A program made the position numbers and the translations under genes. A DNA stretch of 47,656 nucleotides from an uncultured Micrococcales bacterium (GTDB lineage: Bacteria; Actinomycetota; Actinomycetes; Actinomycetales; Microbacteriaceae), in assembly GCA_903922825.1 (NCBI GenBank), contig CAIXVE010000044.1, positions 1 through 47,656 on the forward strand. The letters run 5' to 3'. Shown here piece by piece: positions 1 to 7,957 of this stretch. The stretch's first letter is position 1. Every line of letters starts with the position of its first letter. The notes beneath the pieces were generated by a model. That model saw only the letters and a program-made list of their open reading frames with translations. It was not told the origin of the DNA and did not search any database.

Positions 1-2295
1 AAACTAACCAAGGCAATGCCTCGAATGGTTCTTGGCAAGGACATGACTTTGACAGAAATGGTGGTTGATCCTAAAGCCAGAACGGTTGCCTTTGAAACCG
101 TTGATGATACCGACGATGAGTTTGATGAAGAGCCAGTTGAATTTGAACCGGTTGCTCCAGATACACCGGTTGATTCAAATAGCCGATACAAAGAAGCTGC
201 AGAGTTTAGGAAGATTCTCGAAGAAGATACTGATGCGCTAAAGACTTTCGAATTGGCTCGTGGACTAGAGGGTCTAAAGCGACAAACCAGCGTTCACGCG
301 GCTGGTGTGATTATGTCTGCTGAACCACTTCTTGATGTTATTCCAGTGATTAGAAGAGATGATGATGGGGCTATCATCACTGCCTTTGCTCAGCACGCTT
401 GTGAAGAGCTTGGACTTGTGAAGATGGACTTCTTAGGTCTTCGCAACCTCACAGTTCTAGATAAAGCAATTGAGAATGCTCAGAGCAATCGTGGTGTCAC
501 TGTTGTTCTTGAAGATCTTGATCTAGATGGGGATACCAATACCTACGAGATGATCTCAAGAGGGGACACTTTAGGTGTTTTCCAATTGGACAGTGGTCAG
601 ATGCGCTCACTACTTCGGCTGATGAAACCATCCAAGTTTGAGCATATCTCCGCAGCTATTGCTCTGTATCGACCAGGGCCTATGGGTATGGGTTCACACA
701 CTTCTTATGCTCAACGTAAGAATGGACTTGAAGAAAACAAGCCGATCCACGCTGAGTTGGCAGCACCTCTGTCAGAAATTCTTGATCCAACCTATGGTCT
801 TATTGTTTATCAAGAGCAGGTTATGGCCGTAGCTCAAAAGGTAGCTAACTTTTCTCTAGCTCAAGCGGATAACTTGCGTCGGGCGATGGGTAAGAAAAAG
901 AAAGAGGAGCTGGATGCTCTAAAGCTAACCTTCTCGGATGAAATGCGCAAAAATGGATTCTCCGATGAAGCTATAGATAAGCTCTGGGAGACCTTGCTCC
1001 CGTTTGCTGACTACGCTTTCAACAAGGCCCACTCGGCTGCATATGGTGTTCTGTCTTATTGGACCGCCTACATGAAGGCGAACTTCCCTCAGGAATACAT
1101 GGCAGCTCTTTTGACGTCTGTCAGGAACTCTAGAGATCGCCTGAGCACATATCTAAGCGAAGCTAGAAGAGCTGGGCTGAAGGTTTTACCGCCGGATGTA
1201 AACGATTCGATTGCCGATTTCCAAGCTGTTGGAAAAGACATTCGGTTTGGTTTGGAAGCTATCAGAAATGTTGGTGGCGGTGTAGTTCAAGCCATTATCG
1301 ACACCAGAAACTCAGAAGGACGTTTTGAGTCTTTCCAAGATTTCATAACTAAGGTTCCGGCTTCAGTTTGCACTAAACGTGTAATTGAATCTCTGATCAA
1401 GGCTGGTGCCTTTGATTCTTTCGGTGTGACTAGACGAGCGCTATACGAAATTCACGAAGAATTAGTCGATTCAGCTCTGAAGGATAAGAAATCTAAATCA
1501 TCGGGAGACATGGACCTGTTTGGTGATTTTGAAGAAGAGCAAAACAACATCAAGATTGCAAACCTCGATGAGTGGCCACAACGGCAACTCTTGAGCCTAG
1601 AGCGCGAGATGTTGGGCCTTTACGTTAGCGATCACCCACTTAGGGGAGCAGAGAACAGCATCCGAGCGGCAGCCACCGAGACTATCACTTCGTTCAATTC
1701 AAGAGCAAACTTCACAGAAGGTGAAGCTGTGACTCTAAGCGGTTTGATTACCAACGTTGAAGTGAAAACAGCAAGATCTTCAGGAAACGTTTATGCCAAC
1801 GTGACGATAGAAGATCTTGACTCGGAACTCACGTTGATGATGTTTAGTAAGACTTACCTTGAGAATGCAGAGAAACTCAAAGTGGATTCCATTGTTGCTG
1901 TTAGAGGTCGACTGCGTCCAAGAGATGACAGTTTCACCTTGAACGTTAACGATGTTGTAGTTCTAGAAAAAGATAAATCAGGGTTTGTTGGGCCACTGAA
2001 GGTCGCTATTGCTCAGCATCTTGCCACTCGAGCAAATATTGAACAATTAGACAGAATTCTTTCTAGATATCCAGGTCAAACCGAAGTGCAACTATTACTG
2101 AAGGCGGATACCGGAATCACCGAATACCGGATTAAGCACAAAGTTTATGTTGGCATTGAACTTATTTCAGAAATCAAACAGCACTTTGGTAATGATGTTC
2201 TTGAAATGCCGGTTCAGGTTGACCTAGTCGAATCTCTTGCCGGGGATGACGTAGCCTCTGTTGTGGTAGAGCAAACTGGCGAGCTCTTCGGGTAA
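1..2295 (+). CDS. dnaE: DNA polymerase III alpha subunit, C-terminal part (5' end outside window)
   Basis: Replicative polymerase subunit that extends DNA at the fork. The frame is open from base 1, so the gene begins upstream; the first in-window ATG at 16 is internal. About 764 residues are present against roughly 1,150-1,180 for the family, so the PHP domain and the first two catalytic aspartates are missing. The third catalytic Asp is visible at about residue 143 in the VKMDFLGLR motif. The fingers/palm region follows (ALYRPGPMGMG; FNKAHSAAYGVLSYWTAYMKA). An OB-fold lies near residues 575-655 and a clamp/tau-binding tail follows. The final 72 bp overlap the 3' end of a convergent flavin reductase gene. 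No frameshift is seen. Identity is secure; only completeness is lacking. Confidence 0.97.
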   Translation, partial: KLTKAMPRMVLGKDMTLTEMVVDPKARTVAFETVDDTDDEFDEEPVEFEPVAPDTPVDSNSRYKEAAEFRKILEEDTDALKTFELARGLEGLKRQTSVHAAGVIMSAEPLLDVIPVIRRDDDGAIITAFAQHACEELGLVKMDFLGLRNLTVLDKAIENAQSNRGVTVVLEDLDLDGDTNTYEMISRGDTLGVFQLDSGQMRSLLRLMKPSKFEHISAAIALYRPGPMGMGSHTSYAQRKNGLEENKPIHAELAAPLSEILDPTYGLIVYQEQVMAVAQKVANFSLAQADNLRRAMGKKKKEELDALKLTFSDEMRKNGFSDEAIDKLWETLLPFADYAFNKAHSAAYGVLSYWTAYMKANFPQEYMAALLTSVRNSRDRLSTYLSEARRAGLKVLPPDVNDSIADFQAVGKDIRFGLEAIRNVGGGVVQAIIDTRNSEGRFESFQDFITKVPASVCTKRVIESLIKAGAFDSFGVTRRALYEIHEELVDSALKDKKSKSSGDMDLFGDFEEEQNNIKIANLDEWPQRQLLSLEREMLGLYVSDHPLRGAENSIRAAATETITSFNSRANFTEGEAVTLSGLITNVEVKTARSSGNVYANVTIEDLDSELTLMMFSKTYLENAEKLKVDSIVAVRGRLRPRDDSFTLNVNDVVVLEKDKSGFVGPLKVAIAQHLATRANIEQLDRILSRYPGQTEVQLLLKADTGITEYRIKHKVYVGIELISEIKQHFGNDVLEMPVQVDLVESLAGDDVASVVVEQTGELFG

Positions 2296-2724
2296 TAAGC
2301 CTTTCAAAATTTCAACCACCATCACGGCATTTGATTCGACTTCAATTCGTTCTCTGATTTTGCAAATTAGGACTGCATTGACTTTGTCAAAAATGGGTAA
2401 CTGGTGCTCAGATTCTGGATTCCAGTCATTGTCAAGGAATCTTTTTGTGTGATCCTCGGATAGCTTTTTAGCCAGGTAGAGGGATTCTTCATTCAGCATC
2501 GAGATTGCAACATATTCGGCGTTTTTGAGAGCGTTCCAACTGCTTGCACCTCTTGCTACATTGAAGGTGGCCAGGGCAGGGTTGGATCCAAGTGAGGTAA
2601 CAGAAGTTGCTGTGAAGCCCACCGGCTTACCTTCAGGGTCATTGAGCGTGATTATGCAAACACCAGATGCATGCCTTCTAAATGCGGCTTTTAAGGCTTC
2701 TGAGGTATCCAATATTTCTTGCAC
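2224..2724 (-). CDS. Flavin reductase family protein (FMN-binding split barrel)
   Basis: A 166-residue protein matching the HpaC/flavin-reductase-like family, which uses NAD(P)H to reduce FMN or FAD for a partner monooxygenase or for general use. The N-terminal part (FRRHASGVCIITL, then GFTATSVTSLGSNPALATF) is the family signature for the split-barrel flavin site. The C-terminal LLYHNRGY resembles the usual YYRG ending. The start is GTG at 2724, with an AGGA-type Shine-Dalgarno about 7 nt upstream. It stands alone, with no oxygenase partner next to it, so its substrate partner cannot be named. The last 24 codons lie antisense to the end of dnaE. The family call is firm; the physiological role is unknown. 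Confidence 0.85.
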   Translation of the reverse strand: MQEILDTSEALKAAFRRHASGVCIITLNDPEGKPVGFTATSVTSLGSNPALATFNVARGASSWNALKNAEYVAISMLNEESLYLAKKLSEDHTKRFLDNDWNPESEHQLPIFDKVNAVLICKIRERIEVESNAVMVVEILKGLLPEELASLLYHNRGYVIPGKRFD

Positions 2725-2750
2725 TTGGGTCCTATCTAGGGGTACTTGTA

Positions 2751-2764
2751 TAGGCTAACGCCTA
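2751..2764. repeat. Small inverted repeat TAGGC-TAAC-GCCTA
   Basis: A perfect 5-bp inverted repeat with a 4-nt centre, 27 bp upstream of the flavin reductase start. A -10-like TAGCCT on the minus strand falls inside it, so it could be a small operator, but a repeat this short may be chance. Confidence 0.3.
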
Positions 2765-2803
2765 AATCTACGTCAGGTCATGTTTGAAGCTTTCGGCTTC
2801 CTA

Positions 2804-2850
2804 CCACTACATCTAGGTTGAGATTAGACTATAGGCACTACATCTTGGAT
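2804..2850 (+). promoter_or_regulatory. Tandem NrdR-box-like sites upstream of nrdR
   Basis: Two similar 16-mers, CCACTACATCTAGGTT (2804-2819) and GCACTACATCTTGGAT (2835-2850), lie 31 bp apart start to start. Compared by eye with the published NrdR box acaCwAtATaTwGtgt, each keeps about 11 of 16 positions, including the left half-site CACTA. A 31-32 bp spacing (three helical turns) is what is known for paired NrdR boxes. A -10-like TAGACT (2825-2830) lies between them, so the upstream copy would cover the -35 region and the downstream copy the start site. This suggests NrdR autoregulation. It is inferred from motif and spacing only. Confidence 0.55.
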
Positions 2851-2865
2851 TTGAAGGAGATATTC

Positions 2866-3336
2866 ATGTATTGCCCTTTTTGCCGTAATCCTGATTCCAG
2901 GGTTATGGATTCAAGAACTTCAGATGATGGATCATCCATTCGCAGAAGAAGACAATGCCCTGAATGTGGAGCTAGATTTTCAACCACCGAAACCGCCAGC
3001 CTTTCAGTTCTAAAGCGTGGGGGAACAACCGAACCTTTCAGTAGAGACAAGATTATGAATGGCGTGCGCAAAGCGTGTCAGGGACGACCTGTTACCGAGT
3101 CTGATTTAGCAATGTTGGCTCAAACTGTTGAAGAAACAGTTAGAGCAACTGGATCTGCTCAAGTCGAAGCTCAAGAAGTTGGTTTAGCCATCCTAGAGCC
3201 ACTTAGAAAGCTTGATGAGGTTGCTTTCATGAGATACGCCAGTGTTTATCAGGGATGGGAAACGCTAGAAGATTTTGAGGCTGCTATTACCCTATTGAAA
3301 GTTGAACGCGAAACAAGTTTCGATGAGCAGGCTTAG
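2866..3336 (+). CDS. nrdR: Transcriptional repressor NrdR
   Basis: Repressor of ribonucleotide reductase genes that senses ATP/dATP. The N-terminal zinc ribbon has Cys3, Cys6, Cys31 and Cys34 (MYCPFC...CPECG), and an ATP-cone domain fills about residues 49-139. The start is set at ATG 2866 because the family begins MYCPFC/MHCPFC and a strong GAAGGAGA Shine-Dalgarno lies at 2853-2860; an in-frame start at 2818 would add 16 residues atypical of the family. Length is 156 residues, as usual. No nrd structural gene is in the window. pyrD follows 22 bp downstream and is probably co-transcribed. Two NrdR-box-like repeats lie just upstream. Confidence 0.96.
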   Translation: MYCPFCRNPDSRVMDSRTSDDGSSIRRRRQCPECGARFSTTETASLSVLKRGGTTEPFSRDKIMNGVRKACQGRPVTESDLAMLAQTVEETVRATGSAQVEAQEVGLAILEPLRKLDEVAFMRYASVYQGWETLEDFEAAITLLKVERETSFDEQA

Positions 3337-3358
3337 TCAGTTGAGAGAAAACTAACTC

Positions 3359-4357
3359 GTGCTATACAAACTCATATTTAGAGTCTTTTTATCCAAACTC
3401 AACCCTGAGACTGCACATCATCTGGGTATGTTTGCCATAAAAACAGCTTCTAGCATCGGGCTGCTTCGTTTACTAAATAACAAGGCTGAAAAGCACAAGG
3501 CCTTGGGTTTGAGTTTTAATGGACCATTTGGAATTGCAGCTGGATTCGATAAGAACGCTAATGCTGTTGTTGCTCTAGGCGAATTAGGTTTCTCACACGT
3601 TGAAATAGGAACTGTCACTGCAATTGCCCAGCCGGGAAATGAAAAACCAAGACTTTTCAGATTGAAAGCAGATCGCGCTCTGATCAATCGAATGGGTTTC
3701 AACAACGATGGGGCAGAAGTGGTTGCCAAAAGACTGGAGAGCCTAAGAGCATCAGGGAAGAAACTTCCAATTGTCGGTGTGAACATTGGAAAAAGTAAAG
3801 TCACACCGGTTGAAGACGCGGTCGCTGATTATCAGAAAAGCGCGAGACTTTTAGCGCCATATGCTGACTATTTAGCAGTCAATGTTTCATCGCCAAACAC
3901 GCCTGGGCTTCGATCTCTGCAAGATGTCAAAGCACTAGAACCGATTTTGGTTGCAGTTTTAAGCGAAGCCCTTGGGAAACCGGTGTTGGTGAAGATTGCA
4001 CCAGATCTTTCTGATGAAGACATTGTTGAGGTGGCACATTTAGCACAACGTCTAGGCCTTGCAGGAGTGATTGCAACCAACACAACGATTACCCGTGAGA
4101 ACTTAACTACCTCGCGTGAAAAGGTCGCTGCTATGGGTGTTGGAGGCCTCTCTGGTCCTGTTCTTGAAGCCCGATCTTTAGAAGTTCTGAAATTACTTAG
4201 AAAAAATTTAGATAAAGAAATAACGATTATTTCTGTTGGTGGCGTAGAAAAAAGAGATCAAGTTCAAGAGCGCTTAAATGCAGGGGCAAACCTAGTCCAG
4301 GGTTATACCGGTTTTATCTACTTCGGTCCTTTTTGGGGACGCAAACTAAATCGTTAG
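3359..4357 (+). CDS. pyrD: Quinone-dependent dihydroorotate dehydrogenase (class 2)
   Basis: Oxidises dihydroorotate to orotate in pyrimidine synthesis and passes electrons to membrane quinone. Class 2 is shown by the N-terminal membrane-associating helices (about residues 1-40), which class 1 enzymes lack, and by the catalytic Ser region NVSSPNTPGLRSLQ (residues 175-188). FMN-binding segments include GIAAGFDKNA near 58-67 and ISVGGV near the C-terminus. Start is GTG at 3359; the Shine-Dalgarno is weak, which fits readthrough from nrdR. At 332 residues it is within the normal range. Its stop codon directly abuts the stop codon of the convergent aldo/keto reductase, with no spacer. Confidence 0.96.
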   Translation: MLYKLIFRVFLSKLNPETAHHLGMFAIKTASSIGLLRLLNNKAEKHKALGLSFNGPFGIAAGFDKNANAVVALGELGFSHVEIGTVTAIAQPGNEKPRLFRLKADRALINRMGFNNDGAEVVAKRLESLRASGKKLPIVGVNIGKSKVTPVEDAVADYQKSARLLAPYADYLAVNVSSPNTPGLRSLQDVKALEPILVAVLSEALGKPVLVKIAPDLSDEDIVEVAHLAQRLGLAGVIATNTTITRENLTTSREKVAAMGVGGLSGPVLEARSLEVLKLLRKNLDKEITIISVGGVEKRDQVQERLNAGANLVQGYTGFIYFGPFWGRKLNR

Positions 4358-5359
4358 TTAGACAAGCCTTGCTTCAGGAGACTTTGTTTCTGAAGGGTCG
4401 GTAACAGTGACATCAGCCAATATCTCGGTGACCTTAGTCATAACCTCTTGAGGAATCTCAACCCCCACCGCACCAATGTTGCTTGTGATTTGTTCTGGTG
4501 ATGTTGCACCAACAATCGCACTAGAAACATTCTTGTTCTGAAGAACCCAAGCCAATGCAAATTGAGCCATGGTTATACCAAGCTCATCTGCTAGAGGCTT
4601 TAGAAGTTGGACTTTGGTCAAAACTTCATCGGTAAGCATCTTTTGAATCGAGCCGTTCACTTTTTCATCTGAGGCACGTGATCCAGCAGGAACAGGTTGC
4701 CCTGGTAGATACTTGCCAGTCAAAACACCTTGCGCCATAGGTGACCAAACTATTTGGCTAACGCCAAGTTCTTCACAGGTAGGAATTACTTCAGCTTCAA
4801 TCACTCGCCAAAGCATCGAGTATTGCGGCTGGCTTGAGATTAGCTGAATGTTTAGTTCCTTAGCCAATTTAACGCCGGCACGAATCTGCTCTGCGTTCCA
4901 TTCAGAAACTCCGATATAAAGAGCTTTACCTTGTCGAACAATGTCAGCGAATGCCTGCATAGTTTCTTCCAGAGGAGTTTCAACGTCGTAACGGTGAGCT
5001 TGATATAGATCGACGTAATCCATCTGCAAACGCTTTAGTGAACCATTGATTGATTCCATGATGTGTTTACGTGAAAGGCCATGGTCATTTGGCATACGTT
5101 CTGCAACTGGCCAATAAACCTTGGTGAAAACTTCCAGCCCTTCGCGGCGTTGACCTTTAAGAGCATCACCAAGCACGCTTTCAGCTGCCTGATTTGCGTA
5201 GACATCAGCAGTGTCAAAAGACGTTATACCACCGTCAAGTGCAGCATGCACTGTTGAGATGGCGCGCTCGTTTTCAATTTGAGTTGCGTGGGTCAACCAG
5301 TTTCCATAAACCAGTTCACTTACTTTAAATCCACTATTTCCTAGGTAACGATATTTCAT
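4358..5359 (-). CDS. Aldo/keto reductase, Kv-beta-like family
   Basis: NADPH-dependent reductase with a TIM-barrel fold. Catalytic residues are visible: Asp49 and Tyr54 in FDTADVYANQ, Lys near 79 in VFTKVYWP and His near 112 in LYQAHRYD. The sequence pattern (YRYLGNSGFKVSEL; NVSSAIVGATSPEQI at the cofactor end) is that of the potassium-channel beta-subunit/YghZ-like AKR branch, which reduces various aldehydes. The true substrate cannot be told. Start ATG at 5359 has an AAGAAGGA Shine-Dalgarno. The DUF3043 gene lies 44 bp upstream on the same strand and may be co-transcribed; a -10-like TTATAA lies in the gap. Confidence 0.9.
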   Translation of the reverse strand: MKYRYLGNSGFKVSELVYGNWLTHATQIENERAISTVHAALDGGITSFDTADVYANQAAESVLGDALKGQRREGLEVFTKVYWPVAERMPNDHGLSRKHIMESINGSLKRLQMDYVDLYQAHRYDVETPLEETMQAFADIVRQGKALYIGVSEWNAEQIRAGVKLAKELNIQLISSQPQYSMLWRVIEAEVIPTCEELGVSQIVWSPMAQGVLTGKYLPGQPVPAGSRASDEKVNGSIQKMLTDEVLTKVQLLKPLADELGITMAQFALAWVLQNKNVSSAIVGATSPEQITSNIGAVGVEIPQEVMTKVTEILADVTVTDPSETKSPEARLV

Positions 5360-5403
5360 TTCTTATCCTTCTTCTTATAATCAAATTGAAAATTCGGTTT
5401 GAA

Positions 5404-5955
5404 CTACTTCTTTGCTTTACGACGCGGTGCAGGCTTTGGGATGCGAAGCGGGCGTGGCTGCATGCCACGGCTTACTACATAGAACCAGGTGCCTCTTTGA
5501 ACTACAGTTCCTGCACCTAATTTCTCATGAATGTGCTTTTTTATGATCCTGTGCAGCAGGGTTGCTTCGATGGCAACAATCAACAGGGCAACAATCATCA
5601 CAAGTGTGGTTATGTTTTGAACTGCAACGTTGTTTGTTGAAGATACAAGTAACAGGATTACCATCATCGGCATCAGACCTTCGATGATTGTGTATCGATT
5701 ATCGATTACATCTCGAGCAATTTTTCTTTGAGGTCCGCGATCGCGAGCAAGTAAATACTTCTCGTCTCCAGCAAGCATGGCTGCTCTAGCTTTTAGCCTT
5801 GACTCTCGCTGGGCTTGGCGAGATTGAGCTATGGTTTCTTTATTTTTGCTTCCAACAATTGGGCGAAGGTTGGCTGCTTCACGTTCTTTACGGGTTGGGG
5901 TTGGGCGACCTTTACCTGAAGATTTCGAATTGGAATTATTTTGCTGGTCGCTCAT
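5404..5955 (-). CDS. DUF3043 domain membrane protein
   Basis: An actinobacterial family of unknown function. The N-terminal half is polar and basic with the family's GRPTPTRKEREAANLRP motif. Two hydrophobic helices follow at about residues 90-135 (EGLMPMMVILLLV; LVMIVALLIVAIEATLL), and the tail is basic (RIPKPAPRRKAKK). The likely topology is a two-helix membrane protein with both ends in the cytoplasm. ATG at 5955 is preferred over the adjacent in-frame TTG at 5958, because AAGGA then sits 5 nt upstream. In related genomes it lies near nrdR/pyrD and erpA, as here. Function is not known. Confidence 0.85.
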   Translation of the reverse strand: MSDQQNNSNSKSSGKGRPTPTRKEREAANLRPIVGSKNKETIAQSRQAQRESRLKARAAMLAGDEKYLLARDRGPQRKIARDVIDNRYTIIEGLMPMMVILLLVSSTNNVAVQNITTLVMIVALLIVAIEATLLHRIIKKHIHEKLGAGTVVQRGTWFYVVSRGMQPRPLRIPKPAPRRKAKK

Positions 5956-5986
5956 CAATGTCCTTAGTTTTCACGCTTATGTGATT

Positions 5987-5992
5987 TAGATT
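5987..5992 (+). promoter_or_regulatory. -10 element for a probable leaderless dipeptidase mRNA
   Basis: TAGATT ends exactly 6 nt before the ATG at 5999, and no Shine-Dalgarno precedes that ATG. In actinobacteria a TANNNT at this distance normally places the transcription start on the A of the start codon, giving a leaderless mRNA. No convincing -35 is seen. Confidence 0.55.
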
Positions 5993-5998
5993 ACTCAC

Positions 5999-7426
5999 AT
6001 GACATTCTTGCCGAATCCTGCCAGTTCATCTCGTATGACACCCGACCAGGAACTTATTGATACAACCGCCCAACTAATTGAATCTGAATTTGAAGAAAGA
6101 CTAGCCACTCTAGGTCAGTTGGTCCGAATCCCAGGGATAGCTTGGGAAGCATTCGATGCCAATGATCTTGAGCGCAGTGCTGAAGCCGTGGCACAGTTGT
6201 TCAGAGCTACCGGGGTTTTTGATGAAGTTGAAGTTAAGCGAGCAGTCTTGGGCGGTATTGCTGGAGCGCCTGCTGTTCTGGCTAGTAGAAAAGCTAAGAA
6301 CGGTAAGCCTCATGTGTTGCTTTATGCCCACCATGATGTTCAACCTCCCGGTGATGCCGACCTATGGTTGAGCCCGGCGTTCGAGCCAACTGCCAAAGAT
6401 GGCCGAATTTATGGTCGTGGTGCAGCGGATGACAAGGCTGGCGTGATTACCCACCTCAGCGCAGTGGAAACCCTTAAAAAGCTTGCTGGAGCTGATTTTG
6501 ACCTTGGTCTGTCTATCTTTATCGAAGGTGAAGAGGAAGCTGGTTCAAGGACTTTTAGAGCGTTTTTGGATGAAAATAAGGGCAAATTGGCTGCAGACGT
6601 GATTATCGTGGCCGATTCAATGAACTGGTCACCTGAGATACCTGCACTAACCGTCAGCCTTAGAGGAATGGTTTCACAGGTCATCCACATTAGGACCATG
6701 GAGCATGCCGTTCATTCTGGAATGTTTGGGGGAGCGGTCCCAGATGCCTTGATTCCATTGGTAAAGGTCCTTGCCTCTTTGCACGATGACAAGGGAAATG
6801 TGGCAGTCAAAGGCCTCAAATCCTACGAATTTGAAGATCTGCCTTACTCTGAAGCCAATTTGAGAGCGGATAGCAGTCTTTTGCCGGAAGTTAGCCAAAT
6901 CGGTGAAGGTGGCCTAATGACCAGAATGTGGGGTAAATCTTCGCTCACAGTGATAGGTATCGATGCACCTTCAGTTGCGACATCTTCGAACACTTTGATG
7001 CCAAGTGCCTCAGCCAAAATAAGCCTAAGAATCGCTCCAGGGCAAGATCCTCATGAGGCTCTTTTGCTGCTTCGAGCACATATCGAGGCAAATGTTCCAT
7101 TTGGCGCAAGGCTTGAATTTGGTGAAATTGAAGAAGGTAAGGCATTTATGGCTGATTCTTCAGGTTGGGCTGCACAATTGGCTAAAAATAGCCTAGGAGC
7201 GGCCTTTGGCAACCCTTCGGTTGACATCGGAATCGGTGGATCCATCCCGTTTATAGCTGATTTGACCGAAGTGTTCCCAGATGCGCAAATTCTGGTCACT
7301 GGCGTTGAAGACGCCGATTCTCGAGCCCATAGCCCAAATGAGTCGATTCACTTGGTTGGTTTGCGCAATGCAATGGTGGCTGAAGCCTTATTCTTGCTTT
7401 CTGCTAACCAATTACAGGCAGATTAG
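5999..7426 (+). CDS. M20/M25/M40 family dipeptidase
   Basis: Zinc-dependent metallopeptidase, probably a cytoplasmic dipeptidase for peptide scavenging. Metal-binding and catalytic motifs are present: AHHDVQPPGD near residues 110-119, GRGAADDKAG near 139-148 and EGEEEAGSRTF near 176-186. A dimerisation (lid) domain follows from about residue 220, then the catalytic domain resumes with a GIGGSIPF segment and a late HSPNE histidine. Length is 475 residues (family about 440-470). The start at 5999 is chosen because a -10 element lies 6 nt upstream; an in-frame ATG at 6035 would remove 12 residues. It is separated from erpA by 29 bp and may be co-transcribed. Substrate range cannot be read from sequence. 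Confidence 0.92.
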   Translation: MTFLPNPASSSRMTPDQELIDTTAQLIESEFEERLATLGQLVRIPGIAWEAFDANDLERSAEAVAQLFRATGVFDEVEVKRAVLGGIAGAPAVLASRKAKNGKPHVLLYAHHDVQPPGDADLWLSPAFEPTAKDGRIYGRGAADDKAGVITHLSAVETLKKLAGADFDLGLSIFIEGEEEAGSRTFRAFLDENKGKLAADVIIVADSMNWSPEIPALTVSLRGMVSQVIHIRTMEHAVHSGMFGGAVPDALIPLVKVLASLHDDKGNVAVKGLKSYEFEDLPYSEANLRADSSLLPEVSQIGEGGLMTRMWGKSSLTVIGIDAPSVATSSNTLMPSASAKISLRIAPGQDPHEALLLLRAHIEANVPFGARLEFGEIEEGKAFMADSSGWAAQLAKNSLGAAFGNPSVDIGIGGSIPFIADLTEVFPDAQILVTGVEDADSRAHSPNESIHLVGLRNAMVAEALFLLSANQLQAD

Positions 7427-7455
7427 TTAGACTAGGAGAGCAGTAAGGAGCAAAA

Positions 7456-7818
7456 ATGACTGAAACTCTGACCCACGGTTTGGAAATAACCGAAGCCGCT
7501 AAAGCTGAACTTCGTCGTCACATAGAGACCGCTGACATTTCAGATCTTGAAGAAGGGCAGAAATTGCGCCTTCGTGTTGAAGTTAAAGTTGGTGGCTGCG
7601 CAGGTTTCCAGTATTTGCCATTCATTTTGACTCCAGAACTGCGTGAAGATGACTTAATCCGTGATTTTGACGGGGTAGAGGTAGTTGTTGACAACATGTC
7701 AGCACCTTTCATCAATGGCGCAACTTTCGACTTCGTGGACACTTTCCAAAAGCGTTCATTCGAAATTGATAATCCAAACAGCCAGGGGACCTGCGCCTGC
7801 GGATCTTCTTTCAGCTAA
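7456..7818 (+). CDS. erpA: Iron-sulfur cluster insertion protein ErpA (A-type carrier)
   Basis: A-type carrier that receives Fe-S clusters from the SUF scaffold and hands them to client enzymes. The three conserved cysteines are Cys48 (VGGCAGF) and Cys113/Cys115 in the C-terminal TCACGSSFS. Length, 120 residues, is typical. The start ATG has a GTAAGGAG Shine-Dalgarno. It lies just upstream of the cytochrome oxidase genes, as in many actinobacteria, but a terminator at 7832-7866 separates them. The Rieske protein QcrA and the quinone/respiratory Fe-S enzymes are plausible clients. Confidence 0.95.
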   Translation: MTETLTHGLEITEAAKAELRRHIETADISDLEEGQKLRLRVEVKVGGCAGFQYLPFILTPELREDDLIRDFDGVEVVVDNMSAPFINGATFDFVDTFQKRSFEIDNPNSQGTCACGSSFS

Positions 7819-7831
7819 CAAACTTAAGGCT

Positions 7832-7866
7832 AATTACCTCCGTAATTTCGGGGGTAATTTTGCTTT
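7832..7866 (+). terminator. Rho-independent terminator after erpA
   Basis: An 11-bp stem AATTACCTCCG / CGGGGGTAATT (one T-G wobble) with a 6-nt loop, followed by TTTGCTTT. It starts 14 bp after the erpA stop and isolates erpA from ctaC. Confidence 0.8.
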
Positions 7867-7957
7867 AAACCCTTTATTTATAGGTGTTTATGGCCAACTT
7901 AAGGCTTCGGGGCCAATAGACTTAGAGCACAGTTAAAACAATGTTGAAGGGTCGATT

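Noticed and set aside
3418-3804. A 128-codon open frame antisense to pyrD
   Set aside because: It lies wholly inside the well-supported pyrD gene, its protein is Ser/Pro/Ala-rich with no recognisable motif, and it has no Shine-Dalgarno.
7891-7915. GGCC...GGCC arrangement upstream of ctaC considered as a hairpin or operator
   Set aside because: The pairing is only four to five bp over a long loop, and nothing supports a function.
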